Positions 50,801 through 59,063 of a DNA stretch of 62,291 bases are shown in pieces. The notes beneath the pieces were generated by a model. The model worked only from the letters and a program-made list of their open reading frames with translations. It did not search any database and was not told the origin of the DNA. This stretch comes from Fidelibacterota bacterium (GTDB lineage: Bacteria > Fidelibacterota > UBA8477 > JABMPR01), in assembly GCA_024278595.1 (NCBI GenBank), contig JAJRSW010000104.1, positions 1-62,291 on the forward strand, read 5' to 3'. Every line of letters begins with the position of its first letter. The stretch's first letter is position 1. The translations under genes were made by a program, and so were the position numbers.

Positions 50801-51469
50801 AGTGATGGCGAGCTCAGTGATACCACCAGTTTTCAGCTATCCGTAGCTCCGGTAAATGACCCACCAGCGGCTTTTGGACTGAGCTTCCCAGCCGATTCCA
50901 TCTATAACTCCATTGATACCATCATGGTCTTTGGCTGGACTGTCGCTGTTGATCCAGAGGAGGATCCAGTGTCCTATGGCGTGCAATTCACCACCGCTTC
51001 GTATGAGCTGCTCCTGTTCAGCGAGGAGAATTTTCTTGAAATAAACATTCAGGAGCTGGATCTGCCACGGAACGAGTTTATCAGTTGGCGCGTTTTTGCC
51101 ACGGATACTACTGATACGACCTGGACTCTCATGACCTGGCACTTCCAGGTGGAGGCATCAGTGGGGATCGATCAAGGCCCACTGCTGCCTACGGAATATG
51201 TTCTGGATCAGAACTATCCCAACCCCTTCAATCCGTCAACCTCCATTCGGTTTGCGGTTCCAGAGCAAACTCACATCAAGTTGGTGGTTTATGATCTCAG
51301 AGGTCGGCAGTTGGTGACCCTGACTGATACTGAATATCAACCGGGTTGGCATATTGTCCGCTGGTCCGGATTGACCGATGCGGGCACTCAGGTGGATACC
51401 GGGATTTACCTGGTGAGCTTACGTTCACAGGCATTTAATCAGGTGGTAAAAATGACACTCATGAAATAG
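47819..51469 (+). CDS. Secreted multi-cohesin protein with cadherin-like repeats and sorting domain
   Basis: 1216 residues with a signal peptide (LLLFGLSLQA). Three cohesin-type domains (about 20-160, 236-365 and 440-580), each starting near PDTSVWQGDTVDIPITYQEL, alternate with Ig-like group 2 segments (APYTWSVTDESVASI and PPYSYETSNTGVASI). At least four repeats of about 95 residues follow, with the VNDAP/VNDPP ends of cadherin-like putative Ig domains, then a fibronectin-like part. It ends in YPNPFNPSTSIRF. It starts 50 bases after the previous gene, in the same operon. Likely scaffold partner of dockerin-bearing proteins. Confidence 0.85.
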   Translation: MKNILQLCLPLLLFGLSLQAEPIGLRIPDSTVTAGDIVDIPVYVDSSLDGSAIYAYRLQLQFNAAKMQVLSAQATGTVTENFGDPTINTGITGNVVLAGAGATPLSGSGILFYIRFEMLLSGGTTLAFTGAEENYFNEGSPEIIFDNGYIVIDPLILPSINVYPDSRTMLVGDSLQFSVSGAGTAPYTWSVTDESVASITEAGLLHAVDRGFTRVRVADAVGLSDSTTGLVEVLNLTLQLPDTSVWQGDTVDIPITYQELSEIDILSGQFYLSYYSDRFTVLEVIQTGTLLEDFPAVVFHNSAGRTDLAFAGNTPVPGSGILMILRIHSIPGNTSSSPISFNQVVFNEDILAQVDDGYLTVLNPPGLGITPTYSSPLTAGDTLRFSGVGGIPPYSYETSNTGVASIDADGLMTALHSGSVFVTVSDAFGSSQASSSIQIYDTWVSFPDTSAVIGLNFDMPLMIDQLPAGEMINAIEATFSYRGPELVFMEIISAETFTEGWSFTQVIDGNMIQIAGAGTNGFSQAGTILKLRFMLTDEYYIGESAYVRIQELLLNEGSPLARTRDGSILGLEANLPPEITSPESVIAIEDEPFVYQATATDPESDPLNYAFSGLPDWLTAQADSVYGSPGEGVLTGSFLLSVSDGQDLDTQTVSITVTPVNDAPQLTSPDFGLATEDIMFVYHAAATDPEDSTLAFSFEALPAWMTADADSVLGIPYEGAQDTSFTTIVTDGALTDTLQVNISIQAVNDPPELTSSDAVDATEDQYFVYLATATDPEADSLSYEFSELPDWLTAGADSIYGSPGEGTLEASFQVSVTDDEFFDTLMVTITVTPVNDPPVINSLSEVTAQEDVVFGYRTTALDPEDSTLIFSFEDLPSWLLAAADSVSGIPLEGAVDTSFTAIVFDGELGDTLLVQITVGSSNDPPQIVMLSDTTMVEDDTLRIVLQAFDVDSEILTFSAWSDTNAVSVRIEDDSVLVLTPLIDWFGLAGVQVVASDGELSDTTSFQLSVAPVNDPPAAFGLSFPADSIYNSIDTIMVFGWTVAVDPEEDPVSYGVQFTTASYELLLFSEENFLEINIQELDLPRNEFISWRVFATDTTDTTWTLMTWHFQVEASVGIDQGPLLPTEYVLDQNYPNPFNPSTSIRFAVPEQTHIKLVVYDLRGRQLVTLTDTEYQPGWHIVRWSGLTDAGTQVDTGIYLVSLRSQAFNQVVKMTLMK

Positions 51470-51478
51470 GAGCTGTCG

Positions 51479-52264
51479 ATCCTGACCAGCAAACAAGTCT
51501 TAGGTCTCATACTTATCACCGGCCTGCTCCAGGCCGGTGGGGTTTGGGCCGACCCCATCGAGCTTAGATTGCCTGACACCAGTGCCGTGGTGGGGGAAAT
51601 CATCGAGCTGCCAGTGTATGTTGATAGCAGCTTGAGCAGCGAATCTGTTTTAGCCTACCAGTTACAGATCAGCTTCGACGCCACGCTGCTCCAGGTGAAC
51701 AGTGTATCCGTTAGTGGCTTACTGGGAGAACCCTTTGGTTTACCAGCAGTAAATCTGGAGACGCCGGGACAACTCACGGTGGCGGCTGCTGGTGTCAGTC
51801 CACTTGAAGGAAGTGGTGTGTTGGTGGTGATCAGGTTTGAGACACTTCAAGCCGGTGAATCCCCGGTTTTGTTTTGGGATGAGGAAGCAAATTTCTTTAA
51901 TGAGGGCACACCTGCTTTGCTCCTTATTGATGGCTCCATAGCCATCAGCCCGCTGGTGGCGACGCGAAATCTCCAGCTTGATCCCCCGGGCTTTGTTTTG
52001 CACCAGAATTTCCCCAATCCCTTCAATCCCGGCACAACGATCCACTATACCCTAGCAGACCAGGCGGCGATCATGCTCAGCATATTCGATATACAGGGTC
52101 GTGAGATTAATAAGCTCTACGAAGGAATCAGAGCACCTGGCAACTACACTGTAAAATGGGATGGCAACGATCAGCAGGGTCATGCTATGAGGAGGGGTGT
52201 TTATCTTTGTCGATTACTCGCTGGGAAACAGAGTAAAACCATTCGAATGGTCTATTTGCCATAA
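51479..52264 (+). CDS. Single-cohesin secreted protein with sorting domain, non-ATG start
   Basis: About 261 residues if begun near 51479. A signal peptide (KQVLGLILITGLLQAGGVWA) precedes the cohesin domain (GEIIELPVYVDSSLSSESVL, then YQLQISFDATLLQVNSVSV) and the sorting domain (FPNPFNPGTTIHYTL). The frame is open from the previous stop but has no ATG, GTG or TTG before the signal peptide. ATC (51479) and CTG (51482) follow an AGGAG site. The first standard start is TTG at 51569, inside the cohesin, so a non-canonical start or a mutated ATG is likely. Confidence 0.75.
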   Translation: MLTSKQVLGLILITGLLQAGGVWADPIELRLPDTSAVVGEIIELPVYVDSSLSSESVLAYQLQISFDATLLQVNSVSVSGLLGEPFGLPAVNLETPGQLTVAAAGVSPLEGSGVLVVIRFETLQAGESPVLFWDEEANFFNEGTPALLLIDGSIAISPLVATRNLQLDPPGFVLHQNFPNPFNPGTTIHYTLADQAAIMLSIFDIQGREINKLYEGIRAPGNYTVKWDGNDQQGHAMRRGVYLCRLLAGKQSKTIRMVYLP

Positions 52265-52460
52265 AGCAGGTGCGGTTGTTGCGAACCGATCCTGGCCCGA
52301 TCTCAGCTAAAGTTTCTTCTTCCAGAAATTCCAGTACCAGGTTACCTTTGGATATAAGGTTTATATTTTTTGGGACATGCCCCAGCATTTATTCTCACGA
52401 TGTCAGGATACTGAACCCGATTATTCTTAGAGAAAACAGGCCTTACAAAGAGGATCAACC

Positions 52461-53804
52461 ATGAGCACGAAACTACCACTGAGTCAAAAGATCGGCTACG
52501 GATTCGGAGATATCGGCAGTAACATCTTCATTGTAGCTACGGGAATGTTCCTGCTGTTCTTCCTGACCAACGTACTGAATATAGAACCGGCCCTGGCTGG
52601 TCTGGTACTATTGTTACCTAAACTATGGGATGTCGTATCGGATCCGATCATGGGGGGTATCTCTGATATCACACGGTCACGCTGGGGACGGCGCCGGCCC
52701 TATCTCCTGTATGCTTCCCTGCCATTTGGTCTGATCTTCGCCATCCTCTTTATTGCACCACAGACCCAGTCTGAATTTACCACAGCAGTGTGGGTTGGTT
52801 TTATGTTTGCCTTGAGCTGTACGGCTTTCACTGTCTATAATATCCCTTATTCTGCCATGGTCGCCGAGATGACCGATGATTACAATGAACGAATATCTGT
52901 AACCTCTTTTCGGATGGTGGGGGCGATCATTGGTGTGCTGCTGGCCGGTGGTTTGGCCATGCCCCTGGTAGATCTGGGGGGCGGGGGAGCAGCTGGTTTT
53001 AAACTCATGGGACTGGTGTTGGGAATACTGATCACCCTCTTCAGTCTGGCTGGTTTTTGGGGCACCCGGGGTGTGAGGACCATTCCCCCGGTAAAACAAA
53101 AAATAAAATTAGCCGCACAGATCAAGATCGCTTTCAACAACACCCCCTTCAAGTTGTTGGCCACCATGTATTTTCTCCAATCCCTGGCAGCCGGTATCTT
53201 AATGGCCGGTTTGATCTACTACGTTAAATATGTAATGGGAATGCCGGAAAGTTCGGTTGGACTGGTAACGGCGATCCTGTTCATCACAGCCATCATATTT
53301 ATGCCGGTCTGGGTTCGTCTTGGCACCCAGATGGGGAAACTAAAAGCCTATACTATTGGAATCGTCATTCTGGCAGTCATGCTAATCTCCCTGCTGGCCA
53401 CCCCTCCATCTCAACCAGGCGTATTTTATTTGCAAATGTTTTTACTGGGTATTGGCTTTTCAAGTTTTCAGCTATTTCCCTTTGCCATGCTTCCCGACAC
53501 CATCGAATATGATGAGCTTCAATCTGGAATGAGGCGGGAGGGAGTTTTCTCAGGCATCTGGGCCAGTGGGCAAAAGACAGCTTACGCGCTCGGTCCCAGT
53601 CTGGTTGGGTTTACTTTATCTCTGTCAGGGTTTTCCACTACAACGGAACAACCCGATTCGGTTGCTCAGGGCATTCGCCTGATATTTTGTCTGGGCACCG
53701 CCCTTTTCTTTCTGTTAAGCCTGATCCCATTTTACTACTATGACCTGACAGAAGATCGGTTTGCCGAGATCAAAGCCTCCATCAAGTCCAGTCGATCGGC
53801 ATAA
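52461..53804 (+). CDS. GPH-family sugar:cation symporter (MFS)
   Basis: 447 residues with about 12 membrane spans. The N-terminus (KIGYGFGDIGSNIFIVATGM) and the signature KLWDVVSDPIMGGISDITRS, then WGRRRPYLLY, are hallmarks of MelB-like glycoside-pentoside-hexuronide transporters. It carries a sugar or glycoside into the cell with H+ or Na+. Nearby GH20 and S1/P1 genes suggest use of amino-sugar or nucleoside fragments. It has its own promoter region upstream. Confidence 0.92.
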   Translation: MSTKLPLSQKIGYGFGDIGSNIFIVATGMFLLFFLTNVLNIEPALAGLVLLLPKLWDVVSDPIMGGISDITRSRWGRRRPYLLYASLPFGLIFAILFIAPQTQSEFTTAVWVGFMFALSCTAFTVYNIPYSAMVAEMTDDYNERISVTSFRMVGAIIGVLLAGGLAMPLVDLGGGGAAGFKLMGLVLGILITLFSLAGFWGTRGVRTIPPVKQKIKLAAQIKIAFNNTPFKLLATMYFLQSLAAGILMAGLIYYVKYVMGMPESSVGLVTAILFITAIIFMPVWVRLGTQMGKLKAYTIGIVILAVMLISLLATPPSQPGVFYLQMFLLGIGFSSFQLFPFAMLPDTIEYDELQSGMRREGVFSGIWASGQKTAYALGPSLVGFTLSLSGFSTTTEQPDSVAQGIRLIFCLGTALFFLLSLIPFYYYDLTEDRFAEIKASIKSSRSA

Positions 53805-53955
53805 AATCCATTTGATAGATTGCACATGCTCCAGGTGTGGCGTTGTTAGCAATCCATCACATCGATCTAAAATAGACCAGAGGGCTTTTTGACTACGGTA
53901 GAACGAGGCTTTTTTTGAAACCTGCTGGTATGTATGTATTGACACAGACAAACCA

Positions 53956-54162
53956 ATGAACCGGAAGCGGGGAAATTTGACAGCCAAGCAAACTAAAGCA
54001 CTATTGTGTCCGAAATGTGAATCGGAATATGTGATCAGGGTGCATCGACCCTGGTCGGTGAAGTTCTTTTCCAGTCGACGAAAATTTAAGTGCACGGATT
54101 GTGGAAAATGTTTTTATGTGGATCGTAAGCGAACCCTGCTTGATCTTAGTTTGATCCACTAG
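53956..54162 (+). CDS. Small zinc-ribbon protein, unknown
   Basis: 68 residues with two Cys pairs (LCPKCESEY and KCTDCGKCFYVD) and a basic N-terminus. Likely a zinc-binding nucleic acid protein of unknown role. It is isolated between MFS and the repeat copy. Confidence 0.6.
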   Translation: MNRKRGNLTAKQTKALLCPKCESEYVIRVHRPWSVKFFSSRRKFKCTDCGKCFYVDRKRTLLDLSLIH

Positions 54163-54759
54163 TGTTCAGTCAACCTTGTAGTGTGTGAAAAGTCGCAGGA
54201 GTTTTTGATTGATAACAAGGCGGATATTTTGAGTATAGCCTTAGCCTGCATTATTCATGAATTATTGCCACGAATACACTAAGCCACTAAGATTATTAAA
54301 GTTATGAACAAGGTCATTTTAAACAGAATTATTTGCATCTGTGAGTGATAATTTTTGCTAAGCATATATTTTTTAGAACTTTGTGCCTTCGTGACTTAGT
54401 GGCTATGAATTATTCAGGTTAGCTATGCTCATAATATTCAACGCCGTTAGCAACAAAAAGAACCAGACCTACCTGCGCTCTGCACGGTAGGCGAGGCTTG
54501 GTTGCGTCAATACAGGGTTGACCGGACACTAGGCTTCCGAATAACTGGTAAAAAGTTGGCTCAAATACTATTCAGCGGGCTTGGGGGGGCTGCCCAGCCA
54601 AAAATAACACCTCAACACCTGTCCAATTTCCAACAGCAATAAATTTTTTATTAGTGATCTATCAAGACTTTTATTATACTCTAAATCTGTTTTTGAAATG
54701 TGAATGTAGGGCAGTTTGATGTTATTAATGATGAATTCAAACTAGCTGTCCGGAGTTTA
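54163..54759. other. Gene-free stretch with MITE copy 2
   Basis: Contains the 176-bp repeat (54244-54419) and, at about 54467-54491, a short hairpin (CCTACC pairing with GGTAGG). No coding region was recognised. The right part is the leader of the gene for a GreA-like factor. Confidence 0.6.
54244..54419. repeat. 176-bp MITE-like repeat, copy 2
   Basis: Matches 4830-5005 in length and almost all bases, again between TA dinucleotides (54242-54243 and 54420-54421). Located outside the prophage and the island, so it is a dispersed chromosomal repeat. It has no reading frame. Confidence 0.8.
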
Positions 54760-55233
54760 ATGAGGGTGAAGATGATTTATAGAAAAACATATAATCTGGT
54801 AGTGGCGAAGATTGCTGAGATCCAGGATGATATTAAACAGAACAGCAAAGATATCAAGCGGGCTGCCGATTTTGGTGATCTGAAGGAAAATGCAGAATAT
54901 CATGCAGCCAAGGATAACCAGGCTCACTTGCATAACAAACGTCACCGCTTTGAGAAGCATCTGGATAAAGAGGTCATTGAACCGGGGGACATCAATACCG
55001 CTGTTGTATCCTTTGGAACCAAGGTCACCTACACCGATGGTGAGCACCCCATTACTGTGGCCATCGCCGGGGCGGCTGAATATGAACTGGAACTTTACGA
55101 AAATATTGTGACGGTTGCCTCACCCTTTGCCCGGTTAATCATGGGTAAGAAAAAAGGTGATACTCTGACCCTTGATCTACCAGGTGGCACTAAAACCGTG
55201 ACCATCACCGATATCCAGCTACTCGAAGAATAA
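54760..55233 (+). CDS. GreA/GreB-family transcript cleavage factor
   Basis: 157 residues from ATG 54760 (GGAG four bases upstream; ATG 54772 with GAGG is also good). The N-terminal coiled coil carries the tip motif GDLKENAEYHAAKDNQ, with the Asp and Glu that enter the RNA polymerase channel. The C-terminal FKBP-like domain ends with SPFARLIMGKKKGDTLTLDL. It rescues backtracked polymerase. The length is normal. Confidence 0.88.
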   Translation: MRVKMIYRKTYNLVVAKIAEIQDDIKQNSKDIKRAADFGDLKENAEYHAAKDNQAHLHNKRHRFEKHLDKEVIEPGDINTAVVSFGTKVTYTDGEHPITVAIAGAAEYELELYENIVTVASPFARLIMGKKKGDTLTLDLPGGTKTVTITDIQLLEE

Positions 55234-55241
55234 TTGCCGGG

Positions 55242-55280
55242 AACCTGGCGCAGTTTCTAAACCTGCGTCAGGTTATTTTC
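55242..55280 (+). terminator. Terminator after the GreA-like gene
   Basis: AACCTGGCGCAG pairs with CTGCGTCAGGTT (one mismatch) around nine bases, then ATTTTC. Confidence 0.75.
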
Positions 55281-55307
55281 GGGAGTCTTCATCAGCTAAA
55301 ATTTTAC

Positions 55308-56468
55308 ATGAGCAATTCTCTAAAACAACAGTTCCTCCTCAATCCTGATATAAGTTACCTGAATCATGGTTCGTTCGGTGCCTGCCCCAGACCAGTCTTT
55401 GAGGTGTTTCAAAATTGGCAGCTGAAATTGGAACGCAACCCACTTGATTACTACACGCGTCAGTTGAAGGGTCTGTTCACACGGGAGGCCAGTGGACCTT
55501 TGGAGACTGCTCGAACAGAGCTGGCAGAATTTGTGAATGCTGATCCGCAGGGACTGATCTTTACTCCAAATGTAACGGTTGCCTTGAATGCCATTGCTCA
55601 TTCAATCGCGCTGGATCCAGCTGATGAAGTGCTGACCACTAATCATGAATATGGGACTATTCTGGCCACCTGGCAGCGCAAATGTGATCGATCCGGGGCC
55701 GTTCTCAAGCAAGTCCCCATTACTTTACCGATTTCTAATCAGACCGCATTTATTGAAGATTTCTGGGGACAGGTCACCCCTAAGACCAAAGTGATCCTAA
55801 TCAGTCACATTACCTCTGCCACGGCCCTGGTCCTGCCAATCGGGGAGCTCTGCAAGCGGGCTCGTCAGGCAGGCATCATCACCATAATTGATGGCGCCCA
55901 TGCCGTGGGGCAACTGGATCTGGATCTCCAGGTCATTGCTGCAGACTTCTATACCAGTAATTGCCATAAATGGCTTCTGACACCCAAGGGAACCGGGTTT
56001 TTATATGTTCATCCCTCCCAACGCGAAACCTTTGAACCTCTGGTGATCTCCTGGGCTGAGATCAATGAACCTTCTTTCGCCTTACGCCATGAAATGTGGG
56101 GGACCCGGGATATGGCCGGTTTCCTGTGCATTCCCGCTGCCCTGGAATTTCGCCGGGCGCATAATTGGGCTGAAGTGAGTGAAGCATCCCGGCAAATAGT
56201 CTACCGCTATCGGAAACAATTCTCCACATCATTTGGATCGGATTTGATCTGTGATGAATCCTGGTTGGCTCAAATGGCCAGTGTATTGCTCCCCGAAGCT
56301 ACAGATCCACTGAAGCTGTGGCATTATCTCTGGGAAGAACACAGGATCGAAGCCATGATCACCAAATGGCAGGATCAACCGATCTTACGCTTGGGATTCA
56401 ACGGCTACAATGCAAGCACAGAGCTCGATGAGTTATTGGGAGTAATTACTACCTTTTTAAAACGGTAA
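55308..56468 (+). CDS. Class V aminotransferase, isopenicillin-N epimerase-like
   Basis: 386 residues. PLP-binding residues are likely D195 (IIDGAHAVGQ), H220 and K221 (TSNCHKWLLTPKGTGF). The start ISYLNHGSFGACPRPV is typical of the CefD-like subgroup. These enzymes are PLP-dependent racemases, desulfurases or lyases; the substrate here cannot be inferred. The gene stands alone. Confidence 0.85.
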   Translation: MSNSLKQQFLLNPDISYLNHGSFGACPRPVFEVFQNWQLKLERNPLDYYTRQLKGLFTREASGPLETARTELAEFVNADPQGLIFTPNVTVALNAIAHSIALDPADEVLTTNHEYGTILATWQRKCDRSGAVLKQVPITLPISNQTAFIEDFWGQVTPKTKVILISHITSATALVLPIGELCKRARQAGIITIIDGAHAVGQLDLDLQVIAADFYTSNCHKWLLTPKGTGFLYVHPSQRETFEPLVISWAEINEPSFALRHEMWGTRDMAGFLCIPAALEFRRAHNWAEVSEASRQIVYRYRKQFSTSFGSDLICDESWLAQMASVLLPEATDPLKLWHYLWEEHRIEAMITKWQDQPILRLGFNGYNASTELDELLGVITTFLKR

Positions 56469-56581
56469 TTCCAGCACCTGATCAAGCTGAACCCGCTTGA
56501 GTCCATCGTGGCTCATTTGAAAGTAATCCTATTTTTCCATCTAAAACCTCGGATATTCCAGGCTGATGTAAAGGAATTAAA

Positions 56582-57688
56582 ATGTCTACAAAAATACTTC
56601 TCCTGCTCTTACTCTCTGCTCAACTCATCTTTGCCCGTTGGGGCTGGGATTCTCATCGCTTTATCAATGCCGCCGCAGTGGATCAGCTACCCCAATCCAT
56701 GAACTTCTTTCAGGACCACCGGGATTATCTATCGCAGCATTCCACAGATCCTGATACAGATAGTGACCCGGGTTATTACCATTACATCGACATCGATTAT
56801 TATCCCGAATTCTTCTCAGGGGATCTACCCCACCAATGGCAGGATATGATCGATCTGTATGGTCAGGATATCATGGAGGATAATGGGATCGTACCCTGGG
56901 TCATAGAATGGTGGATGGCTGATCTGCAAGAGCTCATGGAAGCCGGAGAATGGACCCAGGTCTGGCAGGTGGCTGCTGAACTGGGACACTACGTGGGTGA
57001 CTCACACCAAGCCCTGCACTTGACCCTTAATTATAATGGCGGTTTATCGGGCAATTATGGTATTCATTCCCGTTATGAGACCAGCATGATCAACCCCCAC
57101 CTGGACGAGATCATTCTCCGTGATTCAACCGCAGGATATTGGGAAAGTCCCATTGATTCTATCTTCAGCTATATAGCAGATATTTATCCAGTGGTTGACC
57201 TGGTCATGGCAGCCGATGACCGGGCCTATGTGGTAGATCCGAATCACGGGAGTACCTATTACAGCATGCTGTGGGAAGATCTGGGAGATACGACCATCTG
57301 GTCACTGAACCGGGCGGTGGTGGATCTGGCCAGCATCTGGTACACAAGCTGGTTGAATGCCGGGAGCCCTTATCCAGAGGGAGTGGGCATCCATATTGAT
57401 CCAGAGCTGCCGGATCAACTTCAACTGACGGCCTATCCCAATCCATTTAACCCCCACACTGCTATTGCGATCCAGTTGGAAGAAGCCGGAGATCTGACAC
57501 TGAGAATCATGGATGTTCAGGGGCGCCTGATCACCACGCTGGAGAGTGGTTATTTCAGCGCAGGATCCCACCGCTTCCAGTGGGATGGGCTTGACCGGAA
57601 CCAAAAAGCTGTAAATTCAGGAGTTTACCTGGTTCAAGTAACCGGGCAGAATAGTGTGGGCATAATAAAATTGACCTTGCTTAAATAA
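56582..57688 (+). CDS. Secreted S1/P1-type nuclease with type IX sorting domain
   Basis: 368 residues. Signal peptide at about 1-18, after which the mature N-terminus RWGWDSHRFI gives the Trp and first His zinc ligands. PGYYHYIDID and ELGHYVGDSHQALHL supply others, as in S1/P1 nucleases and zinc-dependent phospholipase C, which cleave single-stranded nucleic acids or phospholipids. A C-terminal YPNPFNPHTAI sorting domain follows. It may release phosphate or nucleosides outside the cell. Confidence 0.82.
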   Translation: MSTKILLLLLLSAQLIFARWGWDSHRFINAAAVDQLPQSMNFFQDHRDYLSQHSTDPDTDSDPGYYHYIDIDYYPEFFSGDLPHQWQDMIDLYGQDIMEDNGIVPWVIEWWMADLQELMEAGEWTQVWQVAAELGHYVGDSHQALHLTLNYNGGLSGNYGIHSRYETSMINPHLDEIILRDSTAGYWESPIDSIFSYIADIYPVVDLVMAADDRAYVVDPNHGSTYYSMLWEDLGDTTIWSLNRAVVDLASIWYTSWLNAGSPYPEGVGIHIDPELPDQLQLTAYPNPFNPHTAIAIQLEEAGDLTLRIMDVQGRLITTLESGYFSAGSHRFQWDGLDRNQKAVNSGVYLVQVTGQNSVGIIKLTLLK

Positions 57689-57718
57689 TAAATTGCTAAA
57701 TGCAGACGGGAGTGTGCT

Positions 57719-58150
57719 ATGGAACATGATTTCTATCAAAAATTAAGAACGGATATCCGCAAGTGGCTCCAGACTAAAACCGGAAAGTCCAGTAAATGGT
57801 CCGAATATGTTTTATTGGCGCCAGATCTATTTCATTTATTGGCAAAATTGGCGCTGGACAAAGAGGTTCCTGCTTCAGAGAAGGCCAAGATCGCCGGTGC
57901 TCTGGCCTATTTTATCTCTCCCATCGATCTGATACCGGAGGCACTTTTTGGACCAATAGGTTATCTGGATGATGTGGCACTGGCTGCCTATGTGATCAAC
58001 TCGGTGATGAAGAATTGTGATCATTCGATCGTTATTCGTCACTGGGCTGGGGAGCAGGATGTCCTGGAATTGGTCCGGCAGATCGTAGATGTAGGTGCAG
58101 ACATGCTGGGCAATAAGATCTGGGATAAATTAAAAAGGATGGTGACCTGA
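57719..58150 (+). CDS. YkvA family protein (DUF1232)
   Basis: 143 residues with the YkvA core KAKIAGALAYFISPIDLIPE, then GPIGYLDDVALAAYVINSVM. Widespread membrane-associated family of unknown function. Its stop and the next gene's start overlap by one base. Confidence 0.8.
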   Translation: MEHDFYQKLRTDIRKWLQTKTGKSSKWSEYVLLAPDLFHLLAKLALDKEVPASEKAKIAGALAYFISPIDLIPEALFGPIGYLDDVALAAYVINSVMKNCDHSIVIRHWAGEQDVLELVRQIVDVGADMLGNKIWDKLKRMVT

Positions 58151-58767
58151 TGAAAAACAGGGTCGACCTGAAAAGTGTACTCATCGGCGTCTTATGTACC
58201 ATTCTATTCTTCACCTTGCTCAGCGCAAAACAAAATACTACAGAATGGGATAATATTAATGTTTCCTCGGTGACCATACATGAAAATGGCTTTATTCGTA
58301 TTTTGTCCACGGCTGGTGAGAATATGGTGTTTCTTACAGGTGATGGCTCCGCCGGTGGTACTTTGGTGTTGAGAAATGCCCTGGGTGTCCCGTCTGTGAG
58401 TCTGGGTGCCAATCGTGAAGGGCAAGGCGGCATTGTTGCTTATAACCAAAATGGAAAAGTAAGCAGTCATCTGGGAACCGGCCCCAGAGGACAGGGGTTC
58501 TTAAGGACCTTTAACAGCCGGGAAGCCCCGACGACCTACTTGGGAGCAAGTCAACAGGGTGGTGGCCAGCTCACCACTTATAATGAGGTGGGTAAGGAGA
58601 CCGTATTCCTGGGGACTGGCTCTGAGGGTATTGGATTTCTACGGACCGCCAACGAATATGGTAAGATGAGTGCCTACCTGGGAACCGGCAAATCGAATAC
58701 GGGAATGGTGCTGCTGTGTGATCGGAATGGTATGACCAAGTGGGTTGAAAAAGTAGATAGTAATTAA
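58150..58767 (+). CDS. Exported or anchored protein with glycine-rich repeats, unknown
   Basis: 205 residues. An N-terminal hydrophobic segment (SVLIGVLCTILFFTLLSA) anchors or exports it. The rest is made of units of about 25-30 residues such as VSSHLGTGPRGQGFLRTFNS, TTYLGASQQGGGQLTTYNEV and SAYLGTGKSNTGMVLLC. It may be a beta-solenoid. No family recognised. Coupled to the YkvA-like gene. Confidence 0.6.
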   Translation: MKNRVDLKSVLIGVLCTILFFTLLSAKQNTTEWDNINVSSVTIHENGFIRILSTAGENMVFLTGDGSAGGTLVLRNALGVPSVSLGANREGQGGIVAYNQNGKVSSHLGTGPRGQGFLRTFNSREAPTTYLGASQQGGGQLTTYNEVGKETVFLGTGSEGIGFLRTANEYGKMSAYLGTGKSNTGMVLLCDRNGMTKWVEKVDSN

Positions 58768-59063
58768 ACTTTGATCACTTTGGAGAGACTTATTAAACCG
58801 GCCCATATTGTACCAATTTTGAAGTGTACGGGGGTATTATTCGTAATATTTTACTTTCTGCTACCTTTGCCGAGAGATTTAAATCCCTCAGCTCCGCTCG
58901 GGATGACGAATAGTGGACGCATACGACTAACTCTTGCCAGCTTAATGTCATGCTGATGACCAGACCTGTATTCATTAGCTGACCTGCCATGATCATCAAT
59001 CATACAACTATAATGGATCAATAGCAGTATATTTGACTTCATGACCATATCAGGGTAATTCAT
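58768..59063. other. Gene-free stretch before the hexosaminidase gene
   Basis: Contains, at about 58884-58912, the palindromic-looking segment CCCTCAGCTCCGCTCGGGAT followed by GACGAA, of the kind dispersed in many genomes. Otherwise only leader sequence of the next gene. Confidence 0.4.
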
